Source: an uncultured Bacteroidales bacterium (lineage in GTDB: Bacteria; Bacteroidota; Bacteroidia; Bacteroidales; FEN-979). From it: a DNA stretch of 43,876 nt. Position 1 is the first letter of the stretch. Each line of letters opens with the position of its first letter. Both the position numbers and the translations under genes were made by a program. The stretch spans positions 1-43,876 of the forward strand of contig CAIMWF010000163.1 in NCBI GenBank assembly GCA_903845055.1. Reading direction: 5' to 3'. The notes beneath the pieces are model-generated. The model made no database searches. It saw only the letters and a program-made list of their open reading frames with translations, and was not told the DNA's origin. Of this stretch, positions 16,536 to 25,564 are shown piece by piece.

Positions 16536-19500
16536 ATGAATAATCCTGAGGTTTACAAACCGCGGCACCATATCCGTATCGTTACCGCGGCCGCCCTGTT
16601 CGACGGGCATGATGCCGCCATCAACATCATGCGCAGGATCCTGCAGTCGAGTGGTGCCGAGGTGATCCATCTCGGTCATAACCGGTCGGTCCGCGAAGTG
16701 GTCGACTGCGCCATCCAGGAAGATGTCCAGGCAGTGGCCATCACATCCTACCAGGGCGGACACATGGAATATTTCAAATACATGCACGACCTGTTCAGGG
16801 AGAAGAACTGCGGCCATATTAAGATTTTCGGAGGGGGAGGAGGCGTGATCCTGCCTCACGAGATGAAAGAACTGCATGAATATGGCATTGCCAGGATCTA
16901 TTCCCCCGACGACGGCCGTACCATGACCCTCCAGGGGATGATCAACGACCTGCTCGAACAGTGTGATTTCCCTGTTGGAAACAAGCAGGAATACGATCTT
17001 GAAAAAATCAGGAACAAGGACATCCGGGAGATTGCCGGACTGATCTCTGCAGCCGAAAACTATCCCGAAAATGACCGGTCGTTCCTCGACCAGGTTGGCC
17101 GGGAAGCTGAAACCAGGGCCATCCCCGTGCTGGGCATCACCGGCACGGGCGGGTCGGGCAAGTCATCGCTGGTCGACGAGATCGTGCGCAGGTACCTGGC
17201 CGACCTGCAGGACAAGACCCTGGCGATCATCTCTGTCGACCCGACCAAGAGAAAGACTGGCGGGGCACTCCTTGGCGACCGCATCCGAATGAACGCCATC
17301 TTCAACCCGCGGGTTTACATGCGTTCGCTGGCCACCCGGCAGTCGAACCTGGCGCTCTCAAAATATGTCCGCGATGCCATCAATATTGCAAAGGTGGCCG
17401 GGTTTGACATGGTGATCGTCGAAACATCCGGCATCGGGCAATCCGACACCGAAATCGTCGATCACAGCGATGTCACGCTTTATGTGATGACCCCGGAATA
17501 CGGGGCCGCCAGCCAGCTTGAGAAGATCGACATGCTCGACTTTGCCGACATGGTGGCCATCAATAAGTTTGACAAGCGCGGAGCCCTCGACGCCCTGCGC
17601 GATGTGAAAAAACAGTACCAGCGCAACCATAAATCCTTCGATCGCCCGGTAGAGGAAATGCCGGTATATGGCACGGTAGCATCCCAGTTCAACGACCCGG
17701 GGGTGAATGAGCTTTACCGCGCGCTCGTTGCAAAGGTGAAGGAAAAGACCAGGATTTTGCTCCCCGCTCTTTTTGAGGAGGGAGCTGAACCACCTGCAAA
17801 GATTTACATCATTCCTCCTGCCAGGACCCGCTACCTGGCCGAGATTGCAGAAGCGAACCAGGCATGCAACCAGTGGACGGCCGAGCAGGCCGGGATTGCC
17901 CAGCGGCTCTATTCCATCGCCAAAACGATCGATACCATGGCTGCTTCCCACATTGCTCCCGGAAAGGAAACCGGCGCAAAGACAGGGTTGCTGCTCGAAC
18001 TGGACATGCTGTACGAACAAACGCTGAAAAAGCTGGACCCGGCCAACCACGAGATCCTGAAAAACTGGGACGCAAAGGTAAAGGCGTATAAAAATGACTT
18101 TTATATATACAAGGTCAGGGACAGCGAGATCCGCATCGAGACCCATTATGAATCGCTTTCGCGCCTGAAAATCCCCAAAATCTCGCTGCCCCGTTACGAG
18201 GCCTGGGGCGATATCCTGAAATGGAACCTCCGTGAAAATGTTCCGGGTGAATTTCCCTATGCTGCCGGCGTTTTCCCTTTCAAGCGCGAAAGCGAGGATC
18301 CGACGAGGATGTTCGCAGGTGAAGGAGGCCCTGAACGCACCAACAAGCGCTTCCATTATGTATCATTCGGGATGCCCTTTGTCAGGCTTTCCACGGCCTA
18401 TGACTCGGTAACACTTTATGGGTTCGATCCCGACCTGCGGCCTGACATCTACGGCAAGATCGGCAATGCCGGGGTCTCGATCGCCTGCCTGGATGACGTA
18501 AAAAAACTTTATTCCGGGTTTGACCTGTCTGATAAAAACACCTCTGTTTCCATGACAATCAACGGTCCGGCTCCCGCCATGGTCGGTTATTTCATGAATG
18601 CAGCCATCGACCAGCAGTGTGAGAAGTACATCCGGGAGCACGGGCTGGAAGAGGAGACCGGGAAAAAAATAGCGACCATTTACCGGAAAGCGGGAACACA
18701 ACGGCCATGTTACCAGGGCGACCTGCCCGGGGGCAACGACGGACTTGGACTGATGCTGCTCGGCGTTACCGGCGATCAGGTATTGCCTGCAGCGGTATAC
18801 GAAAAAATCAGGAAAGAGACCCTGGGCCAGGTGCGCGGCACCGTCCAGGCTGACATCCTGAAAGAGGACCAGGCCCAGAACACCTGCATCTTTTCCATCG
18901 ATTTCGCCCTCAAGATGATGGGCGACATCCAGGAATATTTCATTGAAAACAATGTCAGGAATTTCTATTCCGTCTCCATTTCGGGCTACCATATCGCCGA
19001 AGCGGGCGCCAATCCCATTTCGCAGCTTGCCTTCACCCTGGCCAACGGGTTTACCTACGTGGAGTATTACGTTTCAAGGGGGATGGATGTCAACAAATTC
19101 GCCCCGAACCTCTCCTTCTTTTTTTCAAACGGCATTGATCCGGAATACTCGGTAATCGGCCGTGTTGCCAGGCTGATATGGGCCAAGGCCATGAAATACA
19201 AGTACAAGGCAGACGCACGTTCGCAGATGTTGAAATACCATATCCAGACTTCAGGCCGATCGCTCCATGCGCAGGAGATCGACTTCAATGATATCAGGAC
19301 CACGCTGCAGGCATTGTATGCCATTTACGACAATTGCAATTCACTGCATACCAACGCCTACGATGAAGCCATTACCACGCCCACCGAAGAATCGGTGCGC
19401 AGGGCCATGGCCATCCAGATGATCATCAACCACGAACTGGGGCTGGCCAGGAACCAGAACCCCCTGCAGGGATCCTTCATCATCGAAGAGCTGACCGACC

Positions 19501-19934
19501 TCGTGGAGGAGGCGGTGATGCTTGAATTTCATCGGATCTCCGAGCGTGGCGGCGTGCTGGGCGCCATGGAGACCATGTACCAGCGCAGCAGGATCCAGGA
19601 GGAGAGCCTCTATTACGAAACCCTCAAACATTCAGGCAAACTCCCGATCATGGGGGTTAATACTTTCCTTTCAAGCAAGGGCTCCCCGACCGTCACACCC
19701 GGGGAGGTCATCCGGGCAACGGAAGAGGAAAAGCAATACCAGATCGCCATGCTTGCCGAACTGCACCGGACCAACGCGGAAAAATCGGGGATCATGACCC
19801 GACAATTGAGGGAGGCAGCTATAAAAAATAATAATATCTTTGAAAGCCTGATGGAGGCAACAAAATACTGTTCCATCGGGCAGATTACCGACGCTCTTTT
19901 CGAGGTCGGGGGACAATACCGGCGCAATATGTAA
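16536..19934 (+). CDS. icmF: Fused isobutyryl-CoA mutase with G-protein chaperone (IcmF)
   Basis: An 1132-residue adenosylcobalamin-dependent mutase that interconverts isobutyryl-CoA and n-butyryl-CoA (some members also isovaleryl/pivalyl-CoA). The domain order is diagnostic: N-terminal B12-binding domain with [13 protein letters not shown] and SYQGGH; a MeaI-type GTPase with P-loop [21 protein letters not shown] and NKFDKRG; a linker; and the C-terminal TIM-barrel mutase with AEAGANP and [12 protein letters not shown]. The ATG at 16536 is preferred; a TTG two codons earlier is also open. It is sandwiched between an acyl-CoA dehydrogenase and butyrate kinase, 19 bases before the latter. No B12 riboswitch was seen upstream. 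Confidence 0.93.
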   Translation: MNNPEVYKPRHHIRIVTAAALFDGHDAAINIMRRILQSSGAEVIHLGHNRSVREVVDCAIQEDVQAVAITSYQGGHMEYFKYMHDLFREKNCGHIKIFGGGGGVILPHEMKELHEYGIARIYSPDDGRTMTLQGMINDLLEQCDFPVGNKQEYDLEKIRNKDIREIAGLISAAENYPENDRSFLDQVGREAETRAIPVLGITGTGGSGKSSLVDEIVRRYLADLQDKTLAIISVDPTKRKTGGALLGDRIRMNAIFNPRVYMRSLATRQSNLALSKYVRDAINIAKVAGFDMVIVETSGIGQSDTEIVDHSDVTLYVMTPEYGAASQLEKIDMLDFADMVAINKFDKRGALDALRDVKKQYQRNHKSFDRPVEEMPVYGTVASQFNDPGVNELYRALVAKVKEKTRILLPALFEEGAEPPAKIYIIPPARTRYLAEIAEANQACNQWTAEQAGIAQRLYSIAKTIDTMAASHIAPGKETGAKTGLLLELDMLYEQTLKKLDPANHEILKNWDAKVKAYKNDFYIYKVRDSEIRIETHYESLSRLKIPKISLPRYEAWGDILKWNLRENVPGEFPYAAGVFPFKRESEDPTRMFAGEGGPERTNKRFHYVSFGMPFVRLSTAYDSVTLYGFDPDLRPDIYGKIGNAGVSIACLDDVKKLYSGFDLSDKNTSVSMTINGPAPAMVGYFMNAAIDQQCEKYIREHGLEEETGKKIATIYRKAGTQRPCYQGDLPGGNDGLGLMLLGVTGDQVLPAAVYEKIRKETLGQVRGTVQADILKEDQAQNTCIFSIDFALKMMGDIQEYFIENNVRNFYSVSISGYHIAEAGANPISQLAFTLANGFTYVEYYVSRGMDVNKFAPNLSFFFSNGIDPEYSVIGRVARLIWAKAMKYKYKADARSQMLKYHIQTSGRSLHAQEIDFNDIRTTLQALYAIYDNCNSLHTNAYDEAITTPTEESVRRAMAIQMIINHELGLARNQNPLQGSFIIEELTDLVEEAVMLEFHRISERGGVLGAMETMYQRSRIQEESLYYETLKHSGKLPIMGVNTFLSSKGSPTVTPGEVIRATEEEKQYQIAMLAELHRTNAEKSGIMTRQLREAAIKNNNIFESLMEATKYCSIGQITDALFEVGGQYRRNM

Positions 19935-19953
19935 CCCATTAAAATCCTGATAA

Positions 19954-21030
19954 ATGATCCCTTTCAATATTTTAGTTGTCAATCCCAAGGACTACCTGAC
20001 ACAAGTTGCTGTTTACCAGAACCACAAGCTGCTATACATGATCAGCCGCAAGCACTCGGCCGCGGAGCTCAGCCAATTCAAAACCATTTATGACCAGGTT
20101 CAATTCCGCAAGGAAAGTATACTTAAGGAGCTGAAAAACAATGAGTTTACGCTTGATGAACTGAAGATTGTGATTTCACGGGGGGGGTTGATCAAACCGG
20201 TCCAGTCGGGCGTTTTCGCCGTAAATGCATTGCTGAAAAAGGACCTGGCCCACAGCCCGGTCGGTGAGGACATCATCAACATCGGCGGCCTGGTGGCCGA
20301 CGCAATTGCCGGCGAGGTTCTTTCTGCCATCGCCCTGATTGCCGATCCCACGGTGGTCGACGAGTTTCATGACCTGGCCAGGATTACCGGGTCCCCTGAG
20401 ATTCGGCGCAAGTCAATTTTCCATGCACTGAACCAGAAAGCTGTTGCCAAGATGCATGCCGAAACCCACAAAAAGAAATACGAGGAGATGAACCTCATCG
20501 TGGCCCATATCGGGAACGGTACCACCGTTGGCGCCCATCGCAAAGGCCGCGTGATCGACGTGAACCAGGGATTTGAAGGCGACGGACCTTTTTCCATGGT
20601 CCGCAGCGGCTCTCTCCCCATGGGCGATGTGGTCAAGATGTGTTACAGCGGCGAGAAGACCCTCGATGAAATGTTGTGCCTGCTCACCCATTGCGCAGGG
20701 GTGAATGCCTATCTCGGGACCCGGGATATCAGCGAAATAGAGTCACGGATCAACAATGGCGATGCACATGCAAAACTGATCATGGAGGCCATGGCCTACC
20801 AGGTGTCAAAATGCATCGGTGAAATGTTCGCCGTGCTCAAAGGCGATGCGGATGCCATCCTGATCACCGGAGATATCGCCCACAGCCAGTTCGTGGTGCA
20901 GAACATCATTGAGCACGTTGAGAAATTTGCACCTATTTTCCTTTACCCGGGCGACAACGAGCTGCAGTCCATGGCCGGCAATGCCCTGAGGGTGCTGAAA
21001 GGCGAAATGACCGTACAGGAATATGTCTGA
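19954..21030 (+). CDS. buk: Butyrate kinase
   Basis: A 358-residue acetokinase-family enzyme, butyryl phosphate + ADP = butyrate + ATP, also active on branched acids in many members. Motifs include ILVVNPKDY at the N-terminus, VAHIGNGTTVGAH, VIDVNQGFEGDGPFSMVRSG and the C-terminal adenosine region ILITGDIAHS, where the more common reading is TGGIA. Translation probably follows icmF (19-base gap). With IcmF the pair points to conversion of valine-derived isobutyryl-CoA to butyryl units with ATP gain, or the reverse uptake of branched acids. The phosphotransbutyrylase needed to link CoA ester and acyl phosphate is not in the window. Confidence 0.9.
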   Translation: MIPFNILVVNPKDYLTQVAVYQNHKLLYMISRKHSAAELSQFKTIYDQVQFRKESILKELKNNEFTLDELKIVISRGGLIKPVQSGVFAVNALLKKDLAHSPVGEDIINIGGLVADAIAGEVLSAIALIADPTVVDEFHDLARITGSPEIRRKSIFHALNQKAVAKMHAETHKKKYEEMNLIVAHIGNGTTVGAHRKGRVIDVNQGFEGDGPFSMVRSGSLPMGDVVKMCYSGEKTLDEMLCLLTHCAGVNAYLGTRDISEIESRINNGDAHAKLIMEAMAYQVSKCIGEMFAVLKGDADAILITGDIAHSQFVVQNIIEHVEKFAPIFLYPGDNELQSMAGNALRVLKGEMTVQEYV

Positions 21031-21150
21031 AGAACTTAAAACGCAAAGATCAAAACTCAAAACGATAGCTGGCCAATGTTAACTATGACAGCCATGTTTT
21101 ATTTTTGAGTTGCAGCTTTGATCTTTAAGTTTTGACTTTTAAGTTTCCAA
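21031..21150. repeat. Long imperfect inverted repeat between buk and the MBL gene
   Basis: The left arm (about 21035-21062, CGCAAAGATCAAAACTCAAAA) is mirrored by the right arm (about 21101-21150, TTTTGAGTTGCAGCTTTGATC and TTTAAGTTTTGACTTTTAAG). The transcript could form a long AT-rich hairpin. Both arms consist of repeats of the words AAAACTCAAAA / AAAACTTAAA, another intergenic phrase of this genome. Confidence 0.55.
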
Positions 21151-21162
21151 CCAAGTGCTATT

Positions 21163-22002
21163 ATGATTCTGTATCCTATCCATACCGGCAACCTCAAACT
21201 CGACGGCGGCGCCATGTTCGGCGTGGTTCCCAAAGTCATCTGGGGAAAGGCCTATCCGAGCGACGAAAACAACCTCTGCAACTGGTCGATGCGCTGCCTG
21301 CTGATCGTCGACGAAGACCGCAGGATATTAATCGATTGCGGGATCGGCGATAAACAATCTGAAAAATTCTTCGCCAATTACCATCTCAACGGGGAGGAGA
21401 CCCTTGAAAAATCGCTGGCCTCCTTCGGCTATTCGACCGACGACATTACCGACCTTATCCTCACCCATCTTCATTTCGACCATGCCGGCGGCGCCATCCG
21501 CCGGAAGGAGGATAAAAGCGATTACACCGCCACCTTTAAAAACGCCATCTGCCACACCAGCCGGCAGCAGTGGGAATGGGCAACCAGCCCGAATAACCGT
21601 GAAAAGGCCTCGTTCCTGGAGGAAAATATCCTCCCGATCAAAGAGAAGTACAGGCTTGAACTGATCGAAAACGACACCGAACTTTTTCCCGGCGTTTCGG
21701 TGCGGATCTTCAACGGTCACACCGACGGCCAGGTGATCCCCGTCATCAGTTACAAGGACAAAAAGGTGGTGTACATGGCCGACCTGCTCCCATCGGCGGC
21801 ACATGTGCCCCTGCCCTGGGTCATGAGTTACGACACCCGCCCGCTGATCACGCTGAAGGAAAAGGAGAATTTCATGGCTGAAGCAGCCCGCGAGGGATTT
21901 GTCCTCTTCCTAGAACATGACCTTTACCACGAATGCTGTACCGTCGAGGCAACCGAAAAGGGAGTCAGGCTGAAGGAGACCTTTTCGCTCTGCGAAGTAT
22001 GA
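21163..22002 (+). CDS. Metallo-beta-lactamase-fold hydrolase
   Basis: A 279-residue dinuclear-zinc hydrolase. The metal motif THLHFDHAGG gives H102, H104, D106 and H107; a further conserved pattern is FNGHTDGQVIP and MADLLPSAAHVP. The general layout (GGAMFGVVPKVIWGK near the N-terminus) resembles AHL-lactonase-like and other small ester/lactone hydrolases. The substrate cannot be assigned. It follows buk after an intergenic inverted repeat and precedes an MFS carrier by 71 bases. Confidence 0.85.
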   Translation: MILYPIHTGNLKLDGGAMFGVVPKVIWGKAYPSDENNLCNWSMRCLLIVDEDRRILIDCGIGDKQSEKFFANYHLNGEETLEKSLASFGYSTDDITDLILTHLHFDHAGGAIRRKEDKSDYTATFKNAICHTSRQQWEWATSPNNREKASFLEENILPIKEKYRLELIENDTELFPGVSVRIFNGHTDGQVIPVISYKDKKVVYMADLLPSAAHVPLPWVMSYDTRPLITLKEKENFMAEAAREGFVLFLEHDLYHECCTVEATEKGVRLKETFSLCEV

Positions 22003-22073
22003 TCTCCATATGACACGAGACAATTGACGCGTGCCGATTTTTCTTGTACCTTAATCTGTTTAAATCATTACCA

Positions 22074-23306
22074 ATGGCCAAAGAAGAATTCCGGGTGTAT
22101 GCCTACCGCTGGGTCATCCTGGCGGTGTTCATGTGCGTGGTTGTGGTCAACCAGCTCATGTGGATCACCTTCGCCCCGGTTACCGGCAGCGCGGCTGCCT
22201 TTTATAAAGTTTCCGACCTCAGCATCGGGCTGCTTTCCATGATTTTCATGGTGGTGTATATCATTGTTTCCATCCCTGCCTCGTGGGTGATCGATACCTA
22301 TGGGTTTCGGGTGGCCGTAGGGATCGGGGCCGTTCTTACCGGTGTTTTCGGACTGATCCGCGGACTGGCGGCCGACCATTTTACATGGGTGCTCATCGCA
22401 CAGACAGGAATTGCCATCGGTCAGCCCTTCCTGCTGAACGCGCTTACAACGGTTGCCGCCCGCTGGTTTCCAATCAGTGAACGGGCCGTTGCCTCCGGGC
22501 TTGGTTCCCTGGCAATGTATCTTGGGATCATCATCGGCATGATCCTCACCCCATACCTGGTTATCCAATCGGGGATCGGGAGCACCCTGCTTATTTATGG
22601 CATCATCTCGATGGCTGCGGCAGTGCTGTTCCTAATTTTTGCGAAGGAGCGACCGCCAACGCCGGCCTGCCTTCCGGGGCAGGAGGAGCGCTCCATGGTG
22701 TTTGAAGGGCTGAAAAACATGCTTCGCAAAAAAACCTATATCCTGCTGCTGGTCATTTTCTTCATTGGCCTCGGGGTGTTCAACGCGGTCGCCACCTGGA
22801 TCGAAGAGATTGTCAGGCCGAGGGGATTTTCGATCACCCAGGCGGGTGTTGCCGGCGGACTGATGATCCTCGGCGGGCTGGTCGGGGCGGTGATCATCTC
22901 CTGGCTGTCTGACCATTACCGCCGCAGGGTTCCCTTCATCCTGCTCGCCCTGTCGGCCTCGTGTATCGGGCTTGCCGGGATCACCTTCGCAACCAATTAC
23001 AACCTTCTCCTAGCATCCTCCTTTATACTTGGATTTTTCCTGCTAAGCGCCGGCCCCGTTGGCTTTCAGTACGGCGCCGAAATTGCCTACCCTGCACCCG
23101 AAGGAACGTCAAACGGGCTGTTGCTGATGATGGGCCAGATTTCGGGAATCATCTTTATCATCGGCATGGACCAGTTCAAATCGACGGGAAACGGGTCGAT
23201 GACTGTTTCGCTGGTCATCCTGACAGGGCTGCTCCTGGTCTCCTTCCTCGTGGGTACCCGGCTCCGGGAATCGGCCTTGCTTACCGGGAAAGAAAATCCG
23301 GCGTAA
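22074..23306 (+). CDS. MFS transporter, FLVCR/SLC49-like
   Basis: A 410-residue inner-membrane carrier with about twelve hydrophobic segments. Near the N-terminus it has LMWITFAPVTGSAAAF followed by SIGLLSMIFMVVYI, a pattern seen in FLVCR-type MFS proteins (haem or choline carriers in animals; bacterial substrates mostly unknown). The ATG at 22074 gives the usual charged cytoplasmic start (MAKEEFRVYAYRW). A central cytoplasmic loop of about 30 residues (RPPTPACLPGQEERS) separates the two halves. The substrate is unassigned. Confidence 0.8.
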   Translation: MAKEEFRVYAYRWVILAVFMCVVVVNQLMWITFAPVTGSAAAFYKVSDLSIGLLSMIFMVVYIIVSIPASWVIDTYGFRVAVGIGAVLTGVFGLIRGLAADHFTWVLIAQTGIAIGQPFLLNALTTVAARWFPISERAVASGLGSLAMYLGIIIGMILTPYLVIQSGIGSTLLIYGIISMAAAVLFLIFAKERPPTPACLPGQEERSMVFEGLKNMLRKKTYILLLVIFFIGLGVFNAVATWIEEIVRPRGFSITQAGVAGGLMILGGLVGAVIISWLSDHYRRRVPFILLALSASCIGLAGITFATNYNLLLASSFILGFFLLSAGPVGFQYGAEIAYPAPEGTSNGLLLMMGQISGIIFIIGMDQFKSTGNGSMTVSLVILTGLLLVSFLVGTRLRESALLTGKENPA

Positions 23307-23477
23307 CATCCGCCCACGCCGGCAGCAGGCAACAACGTGGAAAATATAATACAGCGTTATCCTTACTGTCACATTTTGCCTGAATGCTCGTCATTATCAA
23401 GTAGGTTCAGAATAATACAATCCGGAACACCGAACCCCAGGGGTCATTATCCCTACATAACCTGTATCCCTGTTACC

Positions 23478-24635
23478 ATGAAAAAAAATCAACTCCTTTT
23501 AGCGTTGTTACTGGTGTTCTGCCATACGTTATTTGCTCAGCAGTCAAGACCTGTGATCAGGGCAACTTCAGCAATGGTTGATATCAGGGACAACGGGAAA
23601 TTAAGCAGGAAAACCTGGACGATCACCCCGAAACTCAAACCCGATGTCTATACGACGCCGCATAAAAACGCCAGGGTCTCCTTTATCACCGATTCCGACT
23701 CCATCAGCTTCAAAGTAAGGCCAGGCCGGACCTATGATTTTAGCATCCTCCTTAACGGGAAAGACACCGCCTGGACCCGGGTTAAATACGAACCGGTTGA
23801 CAAAGGGCAGCAGCCGGCCTACCTCGACATCCTGAAAAAGGCATCCAGATACAATTATTCCGATCACCGGGAGATCCCCCGGTTTACTTACCAGCCTGCT
23901 TCCACGCCCGAACTGGTGGCGCTGAAGGAGCATTTCAGGCTCGATTCCGTCGCAGGTGAAGGAAACGAGGTCTCAAAAATCATCAACCTGATGCACTGGG
24001 TGCACAACCTGGTGCCGCACGACGGTACCCACGACAACCCCGTTGTTAAAAATGCAATGAACATGATCACCGAATGCAAAAGAGACCATAAAGGATTAAA
24101 CTGCCGGGGACTGGCCACTGTCCTGAACGAATGTTACCTGGCCGAAGGGATCAGGTCGAGGTTCATCACCTGTATGCCGAAAGATTCCGTTTTCGACGAT
24201 TGTCATGTCATCAACATGGTGTGGAGCAATGACGCCGGGAAATGGTTATGGATGGATCCGACCAACGACGCTTACGTGATGAACGAAAATGGGGACCTCC
24301 TGGGTATTCGCGAGGTAAGGGAAAGACTGATTTCCGGCAAAGCAATGATAATCAATCCGGATGCGAACTGGAATCACCGTTCGTCGGCAGTAAAGGAAGA
24401 ATATCTTTACCGGTACATGACCAAAAACCTCTACCGTCTTGAAACCCCGGTGGGCAGCGAATATGACACCGAGACCTCCTCAAACGGGAAAAGGGTCGAT
24501 TACGTGGAACTGCTCCCGCTCGACGGATACCGGCAGGAACCTCAGAAAACAGAAAAAACCGGGACGCATTCGCGACTGAAATACACCGATTACAAGACCA
24601 ACAATCCCGATCTGTTCTGGGCAAAGCCCTGGTGA
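23478..24635 (+). CDS. Secreted transglutaminase-like (papain-fold) protein
   Basis: A 385-residue exported protein. The signal peptide is MKKNQLLLALLLVFCHTLFA. The transglutaminase-like catalytic triad is visible as NCRGLATVL (C209), CHVINMVW (H243) and WMDPTND (D260) in the correct order and spacing. Bacterial members are often proteases or cell-surface enzymes; the substrate is unknown. The ATG at 23478 is chosen because it directly starts the signal peptide, whereas the longer frame from 23337 adds unrelated residues. It precedes an esterase lipoprotein by 71 bases. Confidence 0.85.
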   Translation: MKKNQLLLALLLVFCHTLFAQQSRPVIRATSAMVDIRDNGKLSRKTWTITPKLKPDVYTTPHKNARVSFITDSDSISFKVRPGRTYDFSILLNGKDTAWTRVKYEPVDKGQQPAYLDILKKASRYNYSDHREIPRFTYQPASTPELVALKEHFRLDSVAGEGNEVSKIINLMHWVHNLVPHDGTHDNPVVKNAMNMITECKRDHKGLNCRGLATVLNECYLAEGIRSRFITCMPKDSVFDDCHVINMVWSNDAGKWLWMDPTNDAYVMNENGDLLGIREVRERLISGKAMIINPDANWNHRSSAVKEEYLYRYMTKNLYRLETPVGSEYDTETSSNGKRVDYVELLPLDGYRQEPQKTEKTGTHSRLKYTDYKTNNPDLFWAKPW

Positions 24636-24706
24636 AACAACCTTTGAAATAACTGCATCACTGTCCGGGGGCCTGTTTTTAATGACCGCGGTAATAAAAA
24701 CAAATC

Positions 24707-25534
24707 ATGAACAAATTACTCCTTACGGTACTCCTTTGTATTGCCCTGGGCGCATCATGTTCAACCGTTGACACCGTGAACATATACAGCAATGCGATGC
24801 ACCGCGAAATCAAGTGTGTCATCGTCAAACCCGGCACTTACCTTGACCAGTACCGCACTTTCCCGGTGGTCTACCTTTTACACGGATACAGCGACCGTTA
24901 CGACACATGGATCCGGAAAGTCCCCGCCCTCAGGGAATATACCGACCGGTACGGAATGATCATCGTTTGTCCCGATGGCGGCTATAGCAGCTGGTATTTC
25001 GACAGTCCGCTTGATACCGCTTACAGGTTCGAAACCTTTGTCAGCCGGGAGGTGGTTGCTTTCGTCGATAAACACTACCGCACCATGGCCTCCCGCGAAT
25101 ACCGGGCCATCACCGGGCTCAGCATGGGCGGGCATGGCGCGCTTTTCCTGGCCTTCAGGCATGCCGGTACATATGGGGCTGCGGGATCGATGAGCGGGGG
25201 CGTCGATATGCGCCCCTTTCCGGACAACTGGGATATTGCCAAACGCATCGGGGATGAAAAGATTTTTGGGAAAAACTGGGAGGCGATGAGTGTGGTCACT
25301 GTGGCTGATCAGCTTGGCGCCAATGCTCCCGCGCTTATGATCGAATGCGGAACGGACGATTTCTTTTTCAAGGTCAACCTTCAACTGCACCACAAACTGC
25401 TGGCGATGAAGATTCCACATGATTGGGTGGAACGACCCGGACAGCACTCCTGGGATTACTGGTCAAATGCTGTCGAATACCAGTTGCTCTTCTTTCACAG
25501 GTATTTTACGCATCCACACCCGCCCCTGCCCTGA
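24707..25534 (+). CDS. Esterase-family alpha/beta-hydrolase lipoprotein
   Basis: A 275-residue hydrolase of the esterase D / EstA (putative esterase) family. A lipoprotein signal ends LGASC (lipidated C18), so the enzyme is probably membrane-anchored outside the cytoplasm. The triad is visible: nucleophile S139 in GLSMGGHGA, Asp in ECGTDDFFF (D217 or D218), and His H247 in RPGQHSWDYW. VVYLLHGYSDRYDTW forms the oxyanion-hole strand. Likely substrates are acyl esters such as acetylated sugars; this is inferred from the family. Confidence 0.87.
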   Translation: MNKLLLTVLLCIALGASCSTVDTVNIYSNAMHREIKCVIVKPGTYLDQYRTFPVVYLLHGYSDRYDTWIRKVPALREYTDRYGMIIVCPDGGYSSWYFDSPLDTAYRFETFVSREVVAFVDKHYRTMASREYRAITGLSMGGHGALFLAFRHAGTYGAAGSMSGGVDMRPFPDNWDIAKRIGDEKIFGKNWEAMSVVTVADQLGANAPALMIECGTDDFFFKVNLQLHHKLLAMKIPHDWVERPGQHSWDYWSNAVEYQLLFFHRYFTHPHPPLP

Positions 25535-25564
25535 CACACTAGCCGGTGGTTGCAGGTGGTCTTT

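Noticed and set aside
17358-18356. Minus-strand frame of 332 codons inside icmF
   Set aside because: IcmF is a certain gene with all domains in order across this interval; the antisense frame has no recognisable domain.
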